Below, one piece after another: positions 25,089 through 37,395 of a DNA stretch of 64,000 nt. How positions within the stretch are numbered: position 1 is the stretch's first letter; each line of letters opens with the position of its first letter. This DNA comes from Torymus aiolomorphi (lineage: Eukaryota; Arthropoda; Insecta; Hymenoptera; Torymidae). Both the position numbers and the translations under genes were made by a program. Below the pieces are notes generated by a model. That model was given only the letters and a program-made list of their open reading frames with translations. It ran no database searches and was not told the DNA's origin. The stretch spans positions 171,295,797-171,359,796 of the forward strand of contig CM070874.1 in the NCBI GenBank assembly GCA_036365515.1, in the 5' to 3' direction.

Positions 25089-25730
25089 CTAATATTTTAA
25101 AAATTAATAAATTATAAGAATAATTTTTTATAAAACATTACAGAAAATTTAAAAAAAAAATAAATGCTTCATGATATTACTTAATATAGGATTATCCTTA
25201 TTATCAATATTTACCTTCATATGAAATGTAATCCGCAACTACAATTATAAGATTAATTTTAAATGACATTATTATATTTTTTGAAATAAACTATTTTTAT
25301 CTATAATTAAAACTTAAATAACTTTCCATATTTATTTGATCCAAATTTTTGTGATTTTCAGTTGATCAAAATTAAAAAAAATAAGTAGTTTTGATGTGGA
25401 GATTACCATCAGATTCTACTAACATCAGCTTCAACTATCTAACTTAAAAAAAATAATATGAATTTATTTTCTAAACGAAAATTAAGCTACATAAACAACA
25501 TATATAATGTATTCTTTTGTTATATGTAAATATATTTAATAATTTAATGAATATTCGAGCATATCTAGCAAATTTAGAAAAAAACCATTTTTTTTTTCGA
25601 ACAATAGATAAGCACAACGTCATTGTACACGTAGTTGTTGCACTCAAAGTCAGTCGAGAAATTGCAACACATCAAAAAGCAAATTGCAACTTTCCAAGAT
25701 ATTTATACGTCAAGGTTGCATGACTTTTCA
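25089..25730. other. AT-rich DNA, no gene seen
   Basis: No supported feature. Confidence 0.4.
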
Positions 25731-25736
25731 GTCACT

Positions 25737-26300
25737 TTTCAGGGAGCGCAATACTCTATAATTAGCAAACATGTAGCCGAGAGTTTACAGTTGCGAAAGA
25801 AACCAGCTTACGTAGCCGTCACTGGCGTCGGTGGAGTAACTTCTTCATACGCGCAGGGGCACGCAACGTTCGGAACCGCATCACGTTGTAATTCTGAAGT
25901 CCAGATTGCCGTTGACGCTTTCATTTTGCCCCGGGTCACCAACTATGTTCCATCACATCGGCGATTTTGGGAAGAGTGGACTCATCTGGAAGGTCTTCGA
26001 TTCGCAGACGATTGTAGCGACGAATCCAAAAAAATCGATTTGATTCTTGAATTAGCCGTTCACGCGAAAATCCTTCTGGTTGAAATTCGCAAGTCTAACG
26101 ACCACAATGCTATGGCGCCGATAGCGCAGAAAACCTTCCTCGGATGGATTATCTCTGGTTCCACAGGAAACCATTTATTCGCCATCGTAGTCACTGCATC
26201 GATCCACCATGCCTACGCTTCAAGACTAGAATTCCCAGTGAATTACGTAATAAATAACTCTAACAAGGAAGGTATCCGAAGTCTAAGACGCGCATTTTGA
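25737..26300 (+). pseudogene. BEL/Pao protease-region fragment
   Basis: Partial pol of a BEL/Pao LTR retrotransposon. The frame contains the part of the retropepsin-like (DUF1758-type) domain after the catalytic Asp: ISKHVAESLQL, AVTGVGGV, FILPRVTNYVP, GLRFAD and FLGWIISG. The same order of motifs is found in the full BEL element at 55450-55890 (SLVTQALC, IQGIGEK, IILPRLSSYKPP, GLQLADP, KLGWLLTG). The catalytic aspartate and everything upstream are missing, and RT does not follow. Confidence 0.75.
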
Positions 26301-28378
26301 TGATATTGCAATATGTTGTAGTGCACTAAAAAAAAAGAGACACGTATTTCTTTTACGTGCTGATAGACATTTTAAGTGGGTGAAATCTACCCCTAAAGTT
26401 CACCCTCAAAAACAGTTTTTTTCAAATATTTCAAAAACAAATAAAGCTAACTTAATCAAACCAAAAATTGAATAAAAAAGGCTTCAAAATAGCATCACTT
26501 TAAATTTTAAGAGTAGCAACCCCTATTTTTTTCTTCAAGAAAACTGAGCTTTTTTCATCAATTTTCAGCTATAAAAATTACAATAAATTATATATCTCCT
26601 TAAAAATCATTCCACTTAAAAGAATATTAAATAGAAATATAAAATTAAATACAAAGTTGACCTGTGTCATGCATTTGGCCAAAATATATCTTTTCGGGGG
26701 GTACTACCCCCTTTTGTTCTTAACTATGTAATGGAAGATTAAATATAATTTTTTTTAGAAAGTTTTGTCTCTTAATGTTTTTTACCGTCACATGCATTTT
26801 TCAAATAGTAAAATAGACATTCTTAACTGGTAAGAGTCACCCCTATATAACTTAACATTCTCTCCATCAATGACCATAAATTTTAACCAATAACACAGAC
26901 AAAAAGTATGTAAATGTAGTGCTTTCGGACAATATGAAATACTAATTTATGATTAATTTTGCAAAATAGTTCGATTAAACTATTTGTTTAAACGAATTAT
27001 TCTAAAGTTTTTTTGGAAAAACTAATTTAAATCGAATCCCACAAGAACAATAACATGCTTATTTAAACTTTTATATGCTGTAGTGAACCGAAAAGCGAAA
27101 AATATTTATATTCTTTATCTGTGAATAATACATTTTGAAGGGGTGAAAATCATCCCCGGAAGTTCATCCCTCCTCCAAAACAGTGTATTATATATTATCA
27201 CTAGTTTATACTATTATACAACATTTTCTCTAAAATGTACTGTACCGGGATGGCTAGTGGGGGAAAATCCCAAAAAGCCACAGGCCAGTGATGCCATAGA
27301 ACACGGTGCCGCGGGTGTCAGACTAAAATGACTTGCCCGGGGATCTCCTCCTGGAATCCCGAAAACAACGCGAAGATCACACGCGAACTTCACTTTCCAA
27401 CTAATTGGATCGCTGAGTGAAAATCGCGCGCTCGAAGAGTAAAGCGCGCGGCCGCTACGCTCAGATATGAAAATGACCGGCGGAGTCGTTTTCCCGCGGA
27501 GGCGGTGGTATCCGGGAGAAGGACAGGTTGTAATGAACAACGCGACGAGTAACTAGATGTCACAGTATATTAAAATCACTAATAAATACAAGCACAACGC
27601 ACGTGCTGATTAAAACAATGAGTTAGTTCCCGCGACAGTTAATACTCTCGCGTGCGGTGTTAAAGTATGGCGGGCTGACACACACCCGCACGTACACGGC
27701 ACGGAAAGTTTGCACGGGGCGATTTCCGTGCAAACCTTTACATTTAACGCGAGAGATGAGAGTATAAGACTTACTTTTAGAAGGAGCAGCCGGTGCACTC
27801 GGCTCTCTTCCGCTCTCTCTCGCTCGCACACTAGTTGCGCGCTATGTCTCTCTCTTTCTCTCGTACTCGCTGTATCGGGTCGGCAGGCAGGCGGGCTGGC
27901 TGCCGGCTCCTCGGTCGCTGTCTCTCGTGCTTCTCTTGGCACACGCGGCGTGGTATCGCTCTCTATCTCTCTCCCTTACTCGCATGCTAGTCTGCGCCTT
28001 CACTTCACTCCCTGTAAGGCTATATATAAAAAAACTATACGGCGCGAACGTAATAGACTTTCGAGATACACGGGAGAGAAGTTCACGGCTCGATGGCAGA
28101 CACGAAGATGGCTGCCTTGACTCGCATAAAGCCGTAGCAGCTTCGCGGGTACGCAACGGGCATATTATTCGTTGCGAGACCGTTCTAATCCGGTCGGGAT
28201 GCTCGTGCGCTCGCGCCCCCCCAGTGAGCATACCTGCTCGACGCGGGTAATTCGAATCCCGAATTACCTACCTCGCGCACGCGTTACAGTACTCACTATT
28301 TGTTATAAAATGACAATATTATCCACGGTTTTTCGGTTCGCGGGTATTGCAATCCTAATTTTCTGGAAGCCATGACAG
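26300..28378 (+). repeat. Dispersed repeat, copy 1, interrupted by a solo LTR
   Basis: Positions from about 26470 to 27240 and 28289 to about 28340 match the reverse complement of 63200-64000 throughout (for example ATATATCTCCTTAAAAATCA and GGGGTGAAAATCATCCCC). Noncoding and AT-rich. The family is unknown. The second copy shows the uninterrupted state of the site at 27240. Confidence 0.8.
27241..28288. mobile_element. Solo LTR, 1,048 bp
   Basis: Starts TGTACC, ends GTTACA, and is flanked by GTAC on both sides (27237-27240, 28289-28292). The empty site with a single GTAC is present at 63254-63257 on the other strand. The interior is CpG- and CT-rich with a TATA-like TATATAAAAAAAC at about 28021. 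This is the product of LTR-LTR recombination. The strand and parent element are unknown; the short open frames inside are not supported. Confidence 0.85.
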
Positions 28379-29110
28379 GAAAATTTGATAGAACTCAATA
28401 AGATTGCTTATCGACTTAAATGGTGAATCTTATTGTTAATTCCATTTTTTTTCAATAGCATACATTTAAAGAGGTGACAAATACAAATACAACAAATATT
28501 TATACTTTGGGTCATCCTGTTAAAAATCAATCAAGAATATCGTACCTATATATTTCTTTACTAAAGTACTTGATTAAAATAAAGAAAAGGTAATCTCGAT
28601 TTTTTTAAATTTGTAATCAGTAATCGGTAAGGTGTATTGCACAAATCATATATGCCTGTTTATTGAGATTTATTAAAATTAAGATTTAGTTATTTAAAAT
28701 TATTATTTGTATTTAAAATTTATGTATAATTTATGAAAAATTTATTATTTGTAAAATATCTAATCGTAAAGGAACCGTATACAATTTTGTTTAAAAATTG
28801 AATCAGGAGTCTATAATTTTGTTGATAACATAGAGTAAACAATACAGTATACACAATAAAGTATATTCTGATACATTTTATTTTCGTGAAAATATTAAAA
28901 ATACTTTATGCACTTATAAATCAGGATTTTTTAAATCTTAAAAATTAAAGAAAAATCAGTTTAAACTATTTGTGCTCTATAACGTCAAATATATCTCCAA
29001 AAAATGTAACAATGTATGAAATTGTATACTTTCTATTATGTTTATCAAAAATAGAGCAAAATATAATTTAAAACGCTGTTACAATTTTATTAAAGCCTAT
29101 AGAGAGATAC
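28379..29110. other. AT-rich DNA, no gene seen
   Basis: Low-complexity AT-rich sequence with no supported feature. Confidence 0.4.
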
Positions 29111-29115
29111 GAAAT

Positions 29116-29425
29116 TGTTGAGGCATTTATCTCTAAATGTTAATATAAGGATTCTTGTGTGGAAATGCGAGTATGCCTGCATATGTACGCCCGTGAGACA
29201 GCGCCGTCTCTCCTATGCGAAGGAGCTCTGTTGAGTCGTTCTTGTTTTCCGGATCAGACAGCGTCGTACCGCGCTAGGAGTAAGAACGATTAGCACGAGT
29301 GCATTTGCAAGTCATCTCTATACTATAATTGCCTCTGAAACATCTTTTCCTACCAAAAGAAAACCTACTTATATTTCTTACTAATAAGTCGTCTATTTAT
29401 TCACGGAACCTTGTAGTACTTAACA
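29116..29425 (+). repeat. copia 5' LTR
   Basis: 310 bp, TGTTGAGGC to CTTAACA. It is similar to the 3' LTR but diverged at scattered sites, so the insertion is not recent. Confidence 0.93.
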
Positions 29426-29440
29426 GGTTATGGGCCCAGC
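29426..29440 (+). promoter_or_regulatory. Primer binding site, initiator-Met tRNA type
   Basis: GGTTATGGGCCCAG directly abuts the 5' LTR. Drosophila copia is known to prime from an internal (anticodon-half) fragment of initiator methionine tRNA with this same site. Confidence 0.85.
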
Positions 29441-29503
29441 GCGCCTAGATGGTAAAAGCGGGTAGTGAAAAGTAAGTTGGTGTTTGTGAAACTGGTGTAA
29501 GAT

Positions 29504-30306
29504 ATGACGAGCGAAATTTCAGTGCGCCATGTCGAGAAGTTCGACGGATCGAATTTTCAATCGTGGCGGCTACAACTGAGGATGCCGTTCACGGCGAATG
29601 ACCTCCTGGACCTGGTAACTGGCGCGAGGGAGCGTCCGCCAGCCGGCGAGGCGGAACCGCGCAAGCAGTGGGTGAAGGACGATGCCAAGGTACAATTTCT
29701 AATATCTTCCTTACTCGATCGCTCGCAACACCAGCACATACAGATATGCCAATCTGCAAAAGAAATGTGGGACATACTAGCAACTATTCACGAAAGGAAG
29801 TCGGCTTCGCACAAACTGCTACTAACGTAGCGCTTCCACGAATATCGCATGGACCCTACGGATAACGTTACAACGCACATCTCTAAGGTAAAGAATTTGG
29901 CCCTACAGCTACTCGACCTGGGGCAATCAATACTCGACTTGATGGTTATGGCAAAAATCCTCTCGAGCCTACCATCAAAGTTTAGAAATTTCCGAAGTGC
30001 GTGGAGCAGCGTGGATCCAACTCGGCAAACAGTCGAACACTTGCAAGAGAGGCTGCTAGAAGAGGAAGCATACTTGGAAGGTGACGCAGAGGAAATGAGA
30101 GCTCTTGCTGCCATTTCGAAGAACAGCGCTAAAGGGAATCCCGGATCGCACAAGCAAAAATCGAACAAGAATAAGCCTCGATGGAGCAAGAGTGAAAGTA
30201 AGTGTTTCGGCTGTGGCCAGAAAGGTCACTTCGCTCGCGAGTGCCACGCAGAAATCAAAACAAAAGTGACCATCATAGAGAGGGCACAACCAAGGGCTGC
30301 GCGCTA
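29504..30306 (+). pseudogene. copia gag
   Basis: Nucleocapsid precursor that would form cytoplasmic virus-like particles. The ATG at 29504 opens the frame. A gag-polypeptide (UBN2-type) region with FDGSNFQSWRLQL at the N-terminus is followed by a CCHC zinc knuckle, CFGCGQKGHFAREC (30203-30244). The frame is cut by TAG at 29828-29830 and resumes in the same frame. The end runs into the protease region through a frame change near 30295. Confidence 0.85.
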
Positions 30307-33300
30307 ACGGTCACCGATTTGGAAGAATCGAAGAGGGCGTCGAAGTACTATGACTCGCAGTCGTTGAACGAGCCAGTGTCGCATCCACTCAGCGTCGGTA
30401 AGGAAGATACGTGTCTCACCGACAGTGGGGAGTCGGCTCATATGACGAGCCGGAGGGAGTGGTTCAGCGACTACCAACCGAAGCACGATGGCAGCACGAA
30501 GAGTGCGAAGTGATAGGCGAAGGAACGATAAATATCGCAAGGCTAGTCGACGGTGAGTGGCGTGAATGCAGAATCGAAAACGTCTTACACATATCACGAC
30601 TCAGCAAGAACCTGCTGTTCGTCGGAAAATGTCTGAAGAAAGGGCTGTAAGTTCTCTTCGAAGACGCCTACGTAAAAATTTTCGACGGGGACGAGCTGAT
30701 GGTGACCGGAGTGATGGAGTCGAACAATGTATTCCGGCTACTTATCCGAGTAAAGGGCCGTCGAGAGCAGATCTCAGCGAATGTCACCACAGCAAGTCTC
30801 CAGTGCTTGCACGAGAGATTGGGACACTTAAACGCTCGCGCTCTGAAACAACTTATAGAGCGGCGCCTGGTCTCGGACATACAGCTGAGCGACTGGAGCA
30901 GCTTCTTCTGTGAACCCTGCCAGCTGGGAAAGACGTACCGATTAAAATTAGACTAATACAAAGAGAAAAGTAGCATCGAACCAGGAGAGATCATACACAG
31001 CGACGTGTGCGGCCCGATGCCCGAAGAATCCCTTGGCGGAGCAAGAGTCTTCATCACATTTACATATGAAGCCAGCAATTACAGATATATGTACTTCATG
31101 AGACACAAATCAGATGCATTCGACAGACAGAAGGAGTACGAGAGAGCCATCGCCAATAAATTTGGAGCAACTATAAACGTCCTCAGGTCGGATAATGGCA
31201 AGGAAAATCTTCAAGACTACCTAAAGGAGAAGAGGATGAAGTACCCTACCGCACCCTACACACCAGAACAGAACGGCAGGGCTGAGAGGAGCAATCGCAC
31301 CATCAACGAGTGTGCACGAATCATGCTTCTAGCCTCAGGCCTGCCACGTGCACTCTGGGCGAAAGCAGTGAACTGTGTAGTCTATCTTCTCAACAGAGTC
31401 TCAGTGACTGACATGTGTGGAGGAAAGGCAGCGTTCGAGCTGTGGACCAAGAAGAGCCCTAATCTTTAACACACTAGAGCATTCAGAACACTCGCAAACA
31501 CCCACATATCTTGTGGGATACGAGAAAGACTCGTGCAATTACAGGGTATATGACCCCAACACAAAGAAGGTGACCGTCTCCGGGAATGTGGTGTTCTCCG
31601 ACAAGGTGGGAATCGCAGACATCCCTAACCCTGTAGAGCAGCCACCAGAACTTTTCGTCAAGGAGCACCGGAACGAAGCTGGAGAGAGTAAGGAGGATTC
31701 CGTCAACGAGAAGGCAGAGCAGCAACAGCAGGTGAGAGAAAGAGCAACACAAGCGCCATCTGGTACATCTGAACAGCTGCAAGCACCTCACGAGCCAGTG
31801 AATATGACTGTTCCTTCACTAGCTCCAGAGAAGCACACCTCCAAGCTGAGGGACCGGTCAACCATCAAACCACCCAAAAGGTACGCGTCATATACTACAG
31901 AGGTAAAGGTACCCACTGATTTTTCAGAAGCCGTGACAGGAGCTCGAGCTGCAGAATGGCCAAAAGCCATCTCTAAGGAGCTGGATGCCCACAGAAGAAA
32001 CGGCACCTGGACTATTATTCCAAGAGATCCCTTCAAGGCGGCCCTACGCTCAAAGTGAGTGTTCAAGGTGAGCACCGTTGACGGCCAACCCAAATTCAAA
32101 GCCCGTTTCTGCGCGAAAGGGTTTATGTAGAGAGAAGGCGTGGATTACACAGAGACCTTTTCACCGGTCGTACTTTACGAGTCTCTGCAATTGCTGCTAG
32201 CAATTGCCGCTCAGGATGATCTGGAGATAGCGACCTTTGACGTCCGAACAGCATTTTTGTATGGGGATCTCCCAGAAGAAATACACATGGAGCTGCCAGA
32301 TGGTGTCAAGGTCAGCAACACATCTACTGAGGAATCTACAAGCATCAGCGGCAATAAAGACGAGAAAAGTAGTTTGCGTATGAGTGTGGTGTGCAAGCTT
32401 GAAAAATCGTTGTACGGTCTAAAACAGACCCCGCGCTGCTGGAACCAGCACTTTAAAAGGTTCCTGCAGAAGTTTAATTTTATAGATTGTTCCGCGGATA
32501 GCTGCGTGTTTTACGGCAAATTCGAGTCGCTCACCGTGTACCTAGGGCTATTCGTAGACAACAGACTACTAGTCAGCGAGTCAGATGAGTGTATTAGTCA
32601 AATACTTACGGTATTACGACAAGAATTCGAAATTACTGTAGGCGACGCAAGTAAGTTTGTGGGGATGCAGATAGACCGTCACAGAGTGCAGAAAACTCTG
32701 CTTATTTCTCAAGGCGATTATACTCAAAGTGTGTTAGAAAAATTTGGCATGAGCAGAGCAAAACCTGTGACTGTTCCTGCTGATCCACAAACAATGCTGC
32801 ACCCAGTAGCGTGTGACGAAGAATGTGTGATAAATGTTCCGTACAGGGAAGCGGTCGGTTCCTTTATGTACCTGGCAGCCACGACGCGGCCAGATATCTC
32901 GTTTGCGGTAAACGCGGTTAGCAAGTTCCTCAATAAGCATAACCGAGTGCATTGCAGGTGGTGAAACGTATCATTTCTTACCTAGTCGGAACCGTTAACG
33001 TCGCTATTGTATACAGAATGTGTGACAGTGAGAGTCATTCGTTAGTCGGGTATTCAGATGCGGATTTCGCGAACGACACAGAAACTCGGCGCTCGGTAAC
33101 CGGATACGTGTTTCTAATGTCATGGGGTGCAATTACGTGGTCGTCTCAGCGACAAAAACTTGTAACGCTTAGCACTGCGGAAGCCGAGTACGTGACCGCG
33201 TCTACAGCGGCGAGAGAAGTCGTCTGGCTTAGGAGATTGTTAAGCGATATTAAGCGCCGATATGTTTCGCCAACCGTTCCCTATGTACACATCAAGGAGC

Positions 33301-33519
33301 GATCAAGCTCTCTAAAACTGCAGAACATCATAAGCGTACGAACACATCGATGTTAGGTATTATTTTTTGCGCGAGAAGCAGGAGTTAGGTGAAATCTCCC
33401 TGGAATATGTGCCAACCGATGTACAAAAGACAGATGTACTCACCAAAGCTATGACTCGTGCTAAATTTAATTTCATGCGCTGCGAGATAGGCTTATGCGT
33501 GTCTGAAGCACCTTGTTAA
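30296..33519 (+). pseudogene. copia pol: protease, integrase, RT, RNase H
   Basis: Protease with the TDSGESAHM active-site motif (about 30420). Integrase with an HHCC zinc region (about 30810-30925) and a DDE set: HSDVCGPM (about 31000), RSDNGKE (about 31188), PEQNGRAER (about 31263). RT with FDVRTAFLYGDL (about 32236) and YGLKQTPRCW; the catalytic box reads FVDN (about 32554) where copia elements have YVDD. RNase H with YSDADFAND (about 33051) and STAEAEYV (about 33173). Stops lie at 30648, 30954, 32056 and 32128 and frame changes near 30500, 31465, 32955 and 33345. Normally a fused polyprotein; this copy cannot make one. Confidence 0.88.
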
Positions 33520-33545
33520 TGTAAGCATTTAGGAAAAGGCAGATG

Positions 33546-33885
33546 TGTCGAGGCATTTATCTCTAAATGCTAATATACATTAGCATTTATCTCTAAATGC
33601 TAATAAGGATTCCTGTGTGGGTATGCGAGTGTGCGTGTATATGTACGCCCGTGAGACAGTGCCATCTCTCCTATGCGAAGGAGCCCCGTTGAGTTGGTCT
33701 TCTTTTCCGGATCAGACAGCGTCGTACCGCGCTAGGAGTAAGAACGGTTCGCACGAGTGCATTTGCAAGTCAGCTCTGTACTATACATGCCTCTGAAACA
33801 TCTTTCCCTACCAAGAAATAAAACCTACTTATATTTCTTACCAATTAGTCGTCTATTTATTCATGGAACCTTGTAGTACTTAATA
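33546..33885 (+). repeat. copia 3' LTR with internal duplication
   Basis: 340 bp, starting TGTCGAGGC. It is 30 bp longer than the 5' LTR because CATTTATCTCTAAATGCTAA is tandemly duplicated near 33553-33605. The terminal CA has mutated to TA. Confidence 0.9.
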
Positions 33886-34029
33886 GAAATTCTTAATGCG
33901 TTAGATCTGATATATAAATAGACATTTACCTGCAGTTTTGTAGTGCTGCTGAAATTTTTTAAAAATAATTGATCCAATATTACAGCCACAATATTTTAGA
34001 AATAACAGCTTTCACAAAACGACACTGCT

Positions 34030-34935
34030 ATGTTTGCGTTAATTCTACATGGTCAGATAGCTCTGACCAGATATTTGAGTTTAAATTTCGCGCGGTTACT
34101 CGGCTGCCGCCGCGGCGCTAGCAGTCGCTGAGGGGAGTGCCGGCGACGGTCGGCGCGCGCATGCGAAAAGGCGCGCAAGGCAGATCGGTTGGAACCATCG
34201 GCGCGGATGGCCGCTTTCGTATTTGGTTTTTTCTGGGTGAGGTTGGCGTGGTATGATCTGTGGAGACGTTGTGTGCTTCTTGAAGCGGGTGAGTTAGTGT
34301 GTGAACGCTTATGGTGCGTACTTCAGAGTTGGCTGGTTGTACGATTTTCGAGAGCGTTGTCCTCGTGCGAACGCTTCAACGTGACTCTGCCCTCGGAACG
34401 AGAGTCCACGTGCGAACGCTTCGACGAGACTCGTTCCAGGACGAGCGTATCACGCGGCAACTCGTTTGGGGTTACCCGGCACCACAGCGCTGGGCTACCC
34501 GAGATGTCGGGGCGTGCTGTGTGCCGGTCACTGACCATAGTATACGCTCTCCAAGCCCAGCGTCTACATGTACACTGTCCGCGACGTCTCGGCGAGCAGG
34601 GTTAGCATCGCGGAGCGATCTTGCCTAGCGGAGCGGCGCCGGCGACTGCCTTGCAGAGTAATTACACGGTAAGAGTGAATTGACTATTTATGAGAGCTCT
34701 CGTTCGATTCAATTAAAGTGGCTACTTAATTGCGATTAGCGTATGGTATTGTATTTCGCCTTCTGATTGTTCGAGTTTAAGTTAATTATGTATTTACGAG
34801 TTTTTTAACTGTAACTCAATAAATAAAGTACGTAGCCTACTGTGGCATTTGCGTGTTATCTCTCAAGCCTATCCTCACTCACTATCCGTTTTTCTAAGAA
34901 CTCCTTCTGCGGACCCTGTCACTAATTGGAAAACA
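34030..34935 (+). repeat. Probable LTR of a BEL/Pao element
   Basis: GC-rich stretch with AATAAATAAA near 34818 (polyadenylation signal) and an end GGAAAACA at 34935, followed by TAATTTTGGTGCCCC, which resembles an LTR/primer-site junction. The start is approximate; no partner LTR was found. The open frames inside show no domain. Confidence 0.4.
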
Positions 34936-35995
34936 TAATTTTGGTGCCCCAGGTGAGGAGTGAGCGATAGGTTTTCTTGTCTGGATTAATTGATAAGTCG
35001 CGAATTTAGTCCTATTTATATAGCATCGGTGTTTTTTTCTAGGATTCAGTTGTTAAAGTAAAATAGCCGTTACAGCGCGAACGTGTGCTGTTTCCCGCGC
35101 GTGACATATACTTGTATAGCTGCCCTGCGCGCGTGCGTGTCTACACTCGCGCATGTATATACCGTGTAAGCGTATACTCTGCGTTTCTCTTCTCGGCATT
35201 TATAATTGGTTTCTTGAGATTTCTTCTGATTTGTAAATAATTTGACATCACGGCTCCTACAGCATTGAAAAAATTGACCTCGTTACAAACTGCTTGAGAA
35301 GCAGAGATTGAGGATATACACACGTGCTTAACGAGTAAACCACGTGACTCGATGAATAAAAACATTGTGCGAGCGAGAATTGACACTATTAGAGGGATCT
35401 GGAGCATCGTTAAGCTAGTTTGCCACATTCAAAAACTCGATTTTCTCGGCTCTCTATCGGTTTTTGCATGGTCTGACAGCCAGATTATGCTTACGTGGCT
35501 ACATAAGCATCCGTGTCACTGGAAGACGTTCGTGGCAAATAGAGTGTCATATATTCAAACGGAACTGCCTTCAGCTACATAGGCACACGTATCGACAAAG
35601 CAAAATCCAGCCGACCAGGCTACCCGAGGTTTAGAACCGGTAGAATTGGCGAGGTTGGATCTCTGGTGGCGAGGGCCTTCTTGGCTTTTTCAAATCCCCG
35701 ATCAGTGGCCGCAACCAGCAGAGTCAGCGAGCTCTGCATGCACAGACTTGGCAATCAGAACCTGAAATATTGATTCAATTTTCTTCTCTTTTCCGCCTCC
35801 TTCGTGTAGTTGCGTTTTGTAGACGTTTTTTTCTCATTATTTGTGGGCGAAGGAAAGATCAGGTGTCGATCCCTCCGTATCTCATGTCGTCAGAGTTATC
35901 TGAGGCTCGCAACAACGTCATTCGTTTATCGTAAGCGAGCAGTTTCGCATCGGAGATTGGGATATTGAAAGCCGGAGGAAGTTGTTTGCCGAATG
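34936..35995 (+). pseudogene. BEL/Pao deletion derivative: gag start joined to RNase H
   Basis: After a leader, codons from about 35250 resemble a BEL gag N-terminus (ALKKLTSLQTA, then RARIDTIRGIW). By about 35430 the same region reads BEL RNase H: FAWSDSQIMLTWLHKHP, WKTFVANRV, then NPADQATRGLEP and LWWRGPSWL after a stop at 35579. A further pol stretch runs to about 35995 (LMSSELSEARNNVIRL). Protease and RT are absent, so a large internal deletion lies near 35400-35440. The comparable intact order is seen in the BEL element at 57480-57700. Confidence 0.65.
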
Positions 35996-36009
35996 TTAGT
36001 GTTGTTTTT

Positions 36010-36240
36010 GAACATCAGCCCCCCCTTATCCACCGCTCGCCCCTCCACTGCCCACTCCCCCGCCCGCCCCTCAGCCCTCCCCGCTAAAATAACGTAAAAA
36101 TCAGCGTATTTCTATGAGTTTTTTTATATTAAAATAACCTCTGATGTGAGCCCCCCTCACCCACCCCTCACCCACCCCTGAGGCGCCCCTCTGCCCCCTT
36201 CTCCGCCCGCCCCTCGTTCCCCCCTCTTACCACCCATCAT
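36010..36240. repeat. Strand-asymmetric C-rich tracts
   Basis: Two blocks (36018-36085 and 36150-36232) are packed with CCCC runs separated by short spacers. The complementary strand has many G runs and could form G-quadruplexes. No coding frame. Confidence 0.7.
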
Positions 36241-36407
36241 AATCACTTTTTTCTTTAATCGTATTTATCATCTCGGTATACATGCGACAAAGATCTTTTT
36301 TTCTCACACCACGCGTAAAGTATTGTGTTTTCACATTGACGTCAGGGAGTCTCGCGTCGCTCGGGCCGTAAATAATTATAAACGGCACCAATCATCGGAA
36401 AAGGAAT

Positions 36408-36835
36408 AGACATAGGAGCATAGGCTTCGCAGTTTCTAGGAATGAGGTTATGTGACCTTTTCGACCCTGAAATTAAAGATTAAGCACAAATAACTTTCTG
36501 TAAGGCATATGGGAAAATTGTATATTGTCTCCAAATAATGAGGACCATTGATAATTTTTTAACACAAATAAGTCTATCTTTTCCACGCCACCGAAGAGGT
36601 CGATTGATAGGCGCGCTTTTTCATAGAGGTTTCCCTTTTTTTACTATCTTTGAATTCATTTTCCATTAAATATTTCGTTGTTTTTTCATAATAAAAAGTT
36701 AGTAAAAAATGGCCTATTCCTTTGTTAAAAAAGATGTAAAATTTTCAAGTATTACTTTTGTTCTATTAAATAAACATATGTTATATTTTTAAACATTTTT
36801 ATAGTTATTTAATTAACATAAATTTTTCATACAGA
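36408..36835. repeat. Left inverted arm (matches 61785-62345)
   Basis: About 430 bp match the reverse complement of 61785-62345 with gaps. Shared landmarks are GAGCATAGGC, GAGGTTATGTGAC, TTCATTTTCCATTAAATAT and AAACATATGTTATATTTTTA. Long inverted arms are not normal for Helitrons. Confidence 0.75.
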
Positions 36836-36859
36836 AAATCATACAGAAAATCAACAAAG

Positions 36860-36994
36860 AATTATTTTTGAAGAAAATAACGAGACTGAAGCTTTCGAAA
36901 ATTATAAACAACATTAACAGCATGGTTTGATTTAAATAGAAAAGATAATTATGCAAGGAATATAAAATATGTTAATATACCTAAATATTACAAC
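36860..36994 (+). pseudogene. Helitron helicase fragment 1
   Basis: After one frame change near 36915 this encodes a stretch with IIFEENNETEA, then TLTAWFDLNRKDNYARN and IPKYY. This is the pattern found between the Rep and helicase domains of Helitron proteins. It continues directly in 38589 once the Penelope insertion and its target duplication are removed. Confidence 0.65.
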
Positions 36995-37395
36995 TTTAAA
37001 AATAAATTTGAATAAAATGAGATTAACGACTTTCCATCAAAAATATTTTTTATTGTTGCAACGTTTCGGTCGTTTTGGGAATATCCCCGACCCTCTTCAG
37101 GCTAAATACAAACAATATAAAAATATAAAACATTACAATAACAATTTGATAAATATAATCATTACAACAAAAAAATCTCACCGAAGAGAAATATTACATG
37201 CATAAGCACAAGTCAATGACAGTCTAACGTATAATACTAACAGCATAGAGTATATTTACATTTAAATAACATCTAGCATAGAGTACAAAATCAAATCAGT
37301 CACGAACTACAAATATAGTAGATAGATAACTATGTTTCTGAAAATATTTTATTAATAACATTTTTGTAACAATTCCTTAATTTTTGTGTGTCCAA

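Larger units (their letters stand above)
29116..33885 (+). mobile_element. Ty1/copia LTR retrotransposon, full length, dead
   Basis: LTRs at 29116-29425 and 33546-33885 are flanked by the 5-bp duplication GAAAT (29111-29115, 33886-33890). The primer binding site GGTTATGGGCCCAG follows the left LTR, and a purine tract (AGGAAAAGGCAG) precedes the right one. The order gag, protease, integrase, RT, RNase H is the copia order. There are many stops and frameshifts. Confidence 0.95.

Noticed and set aside
24642..25117. Open frames of up to 146 codons
   Set aside because: They are driven by the (CT)n microsatellite and GC-rich flanks, with Leu-Ser runs in all frames.
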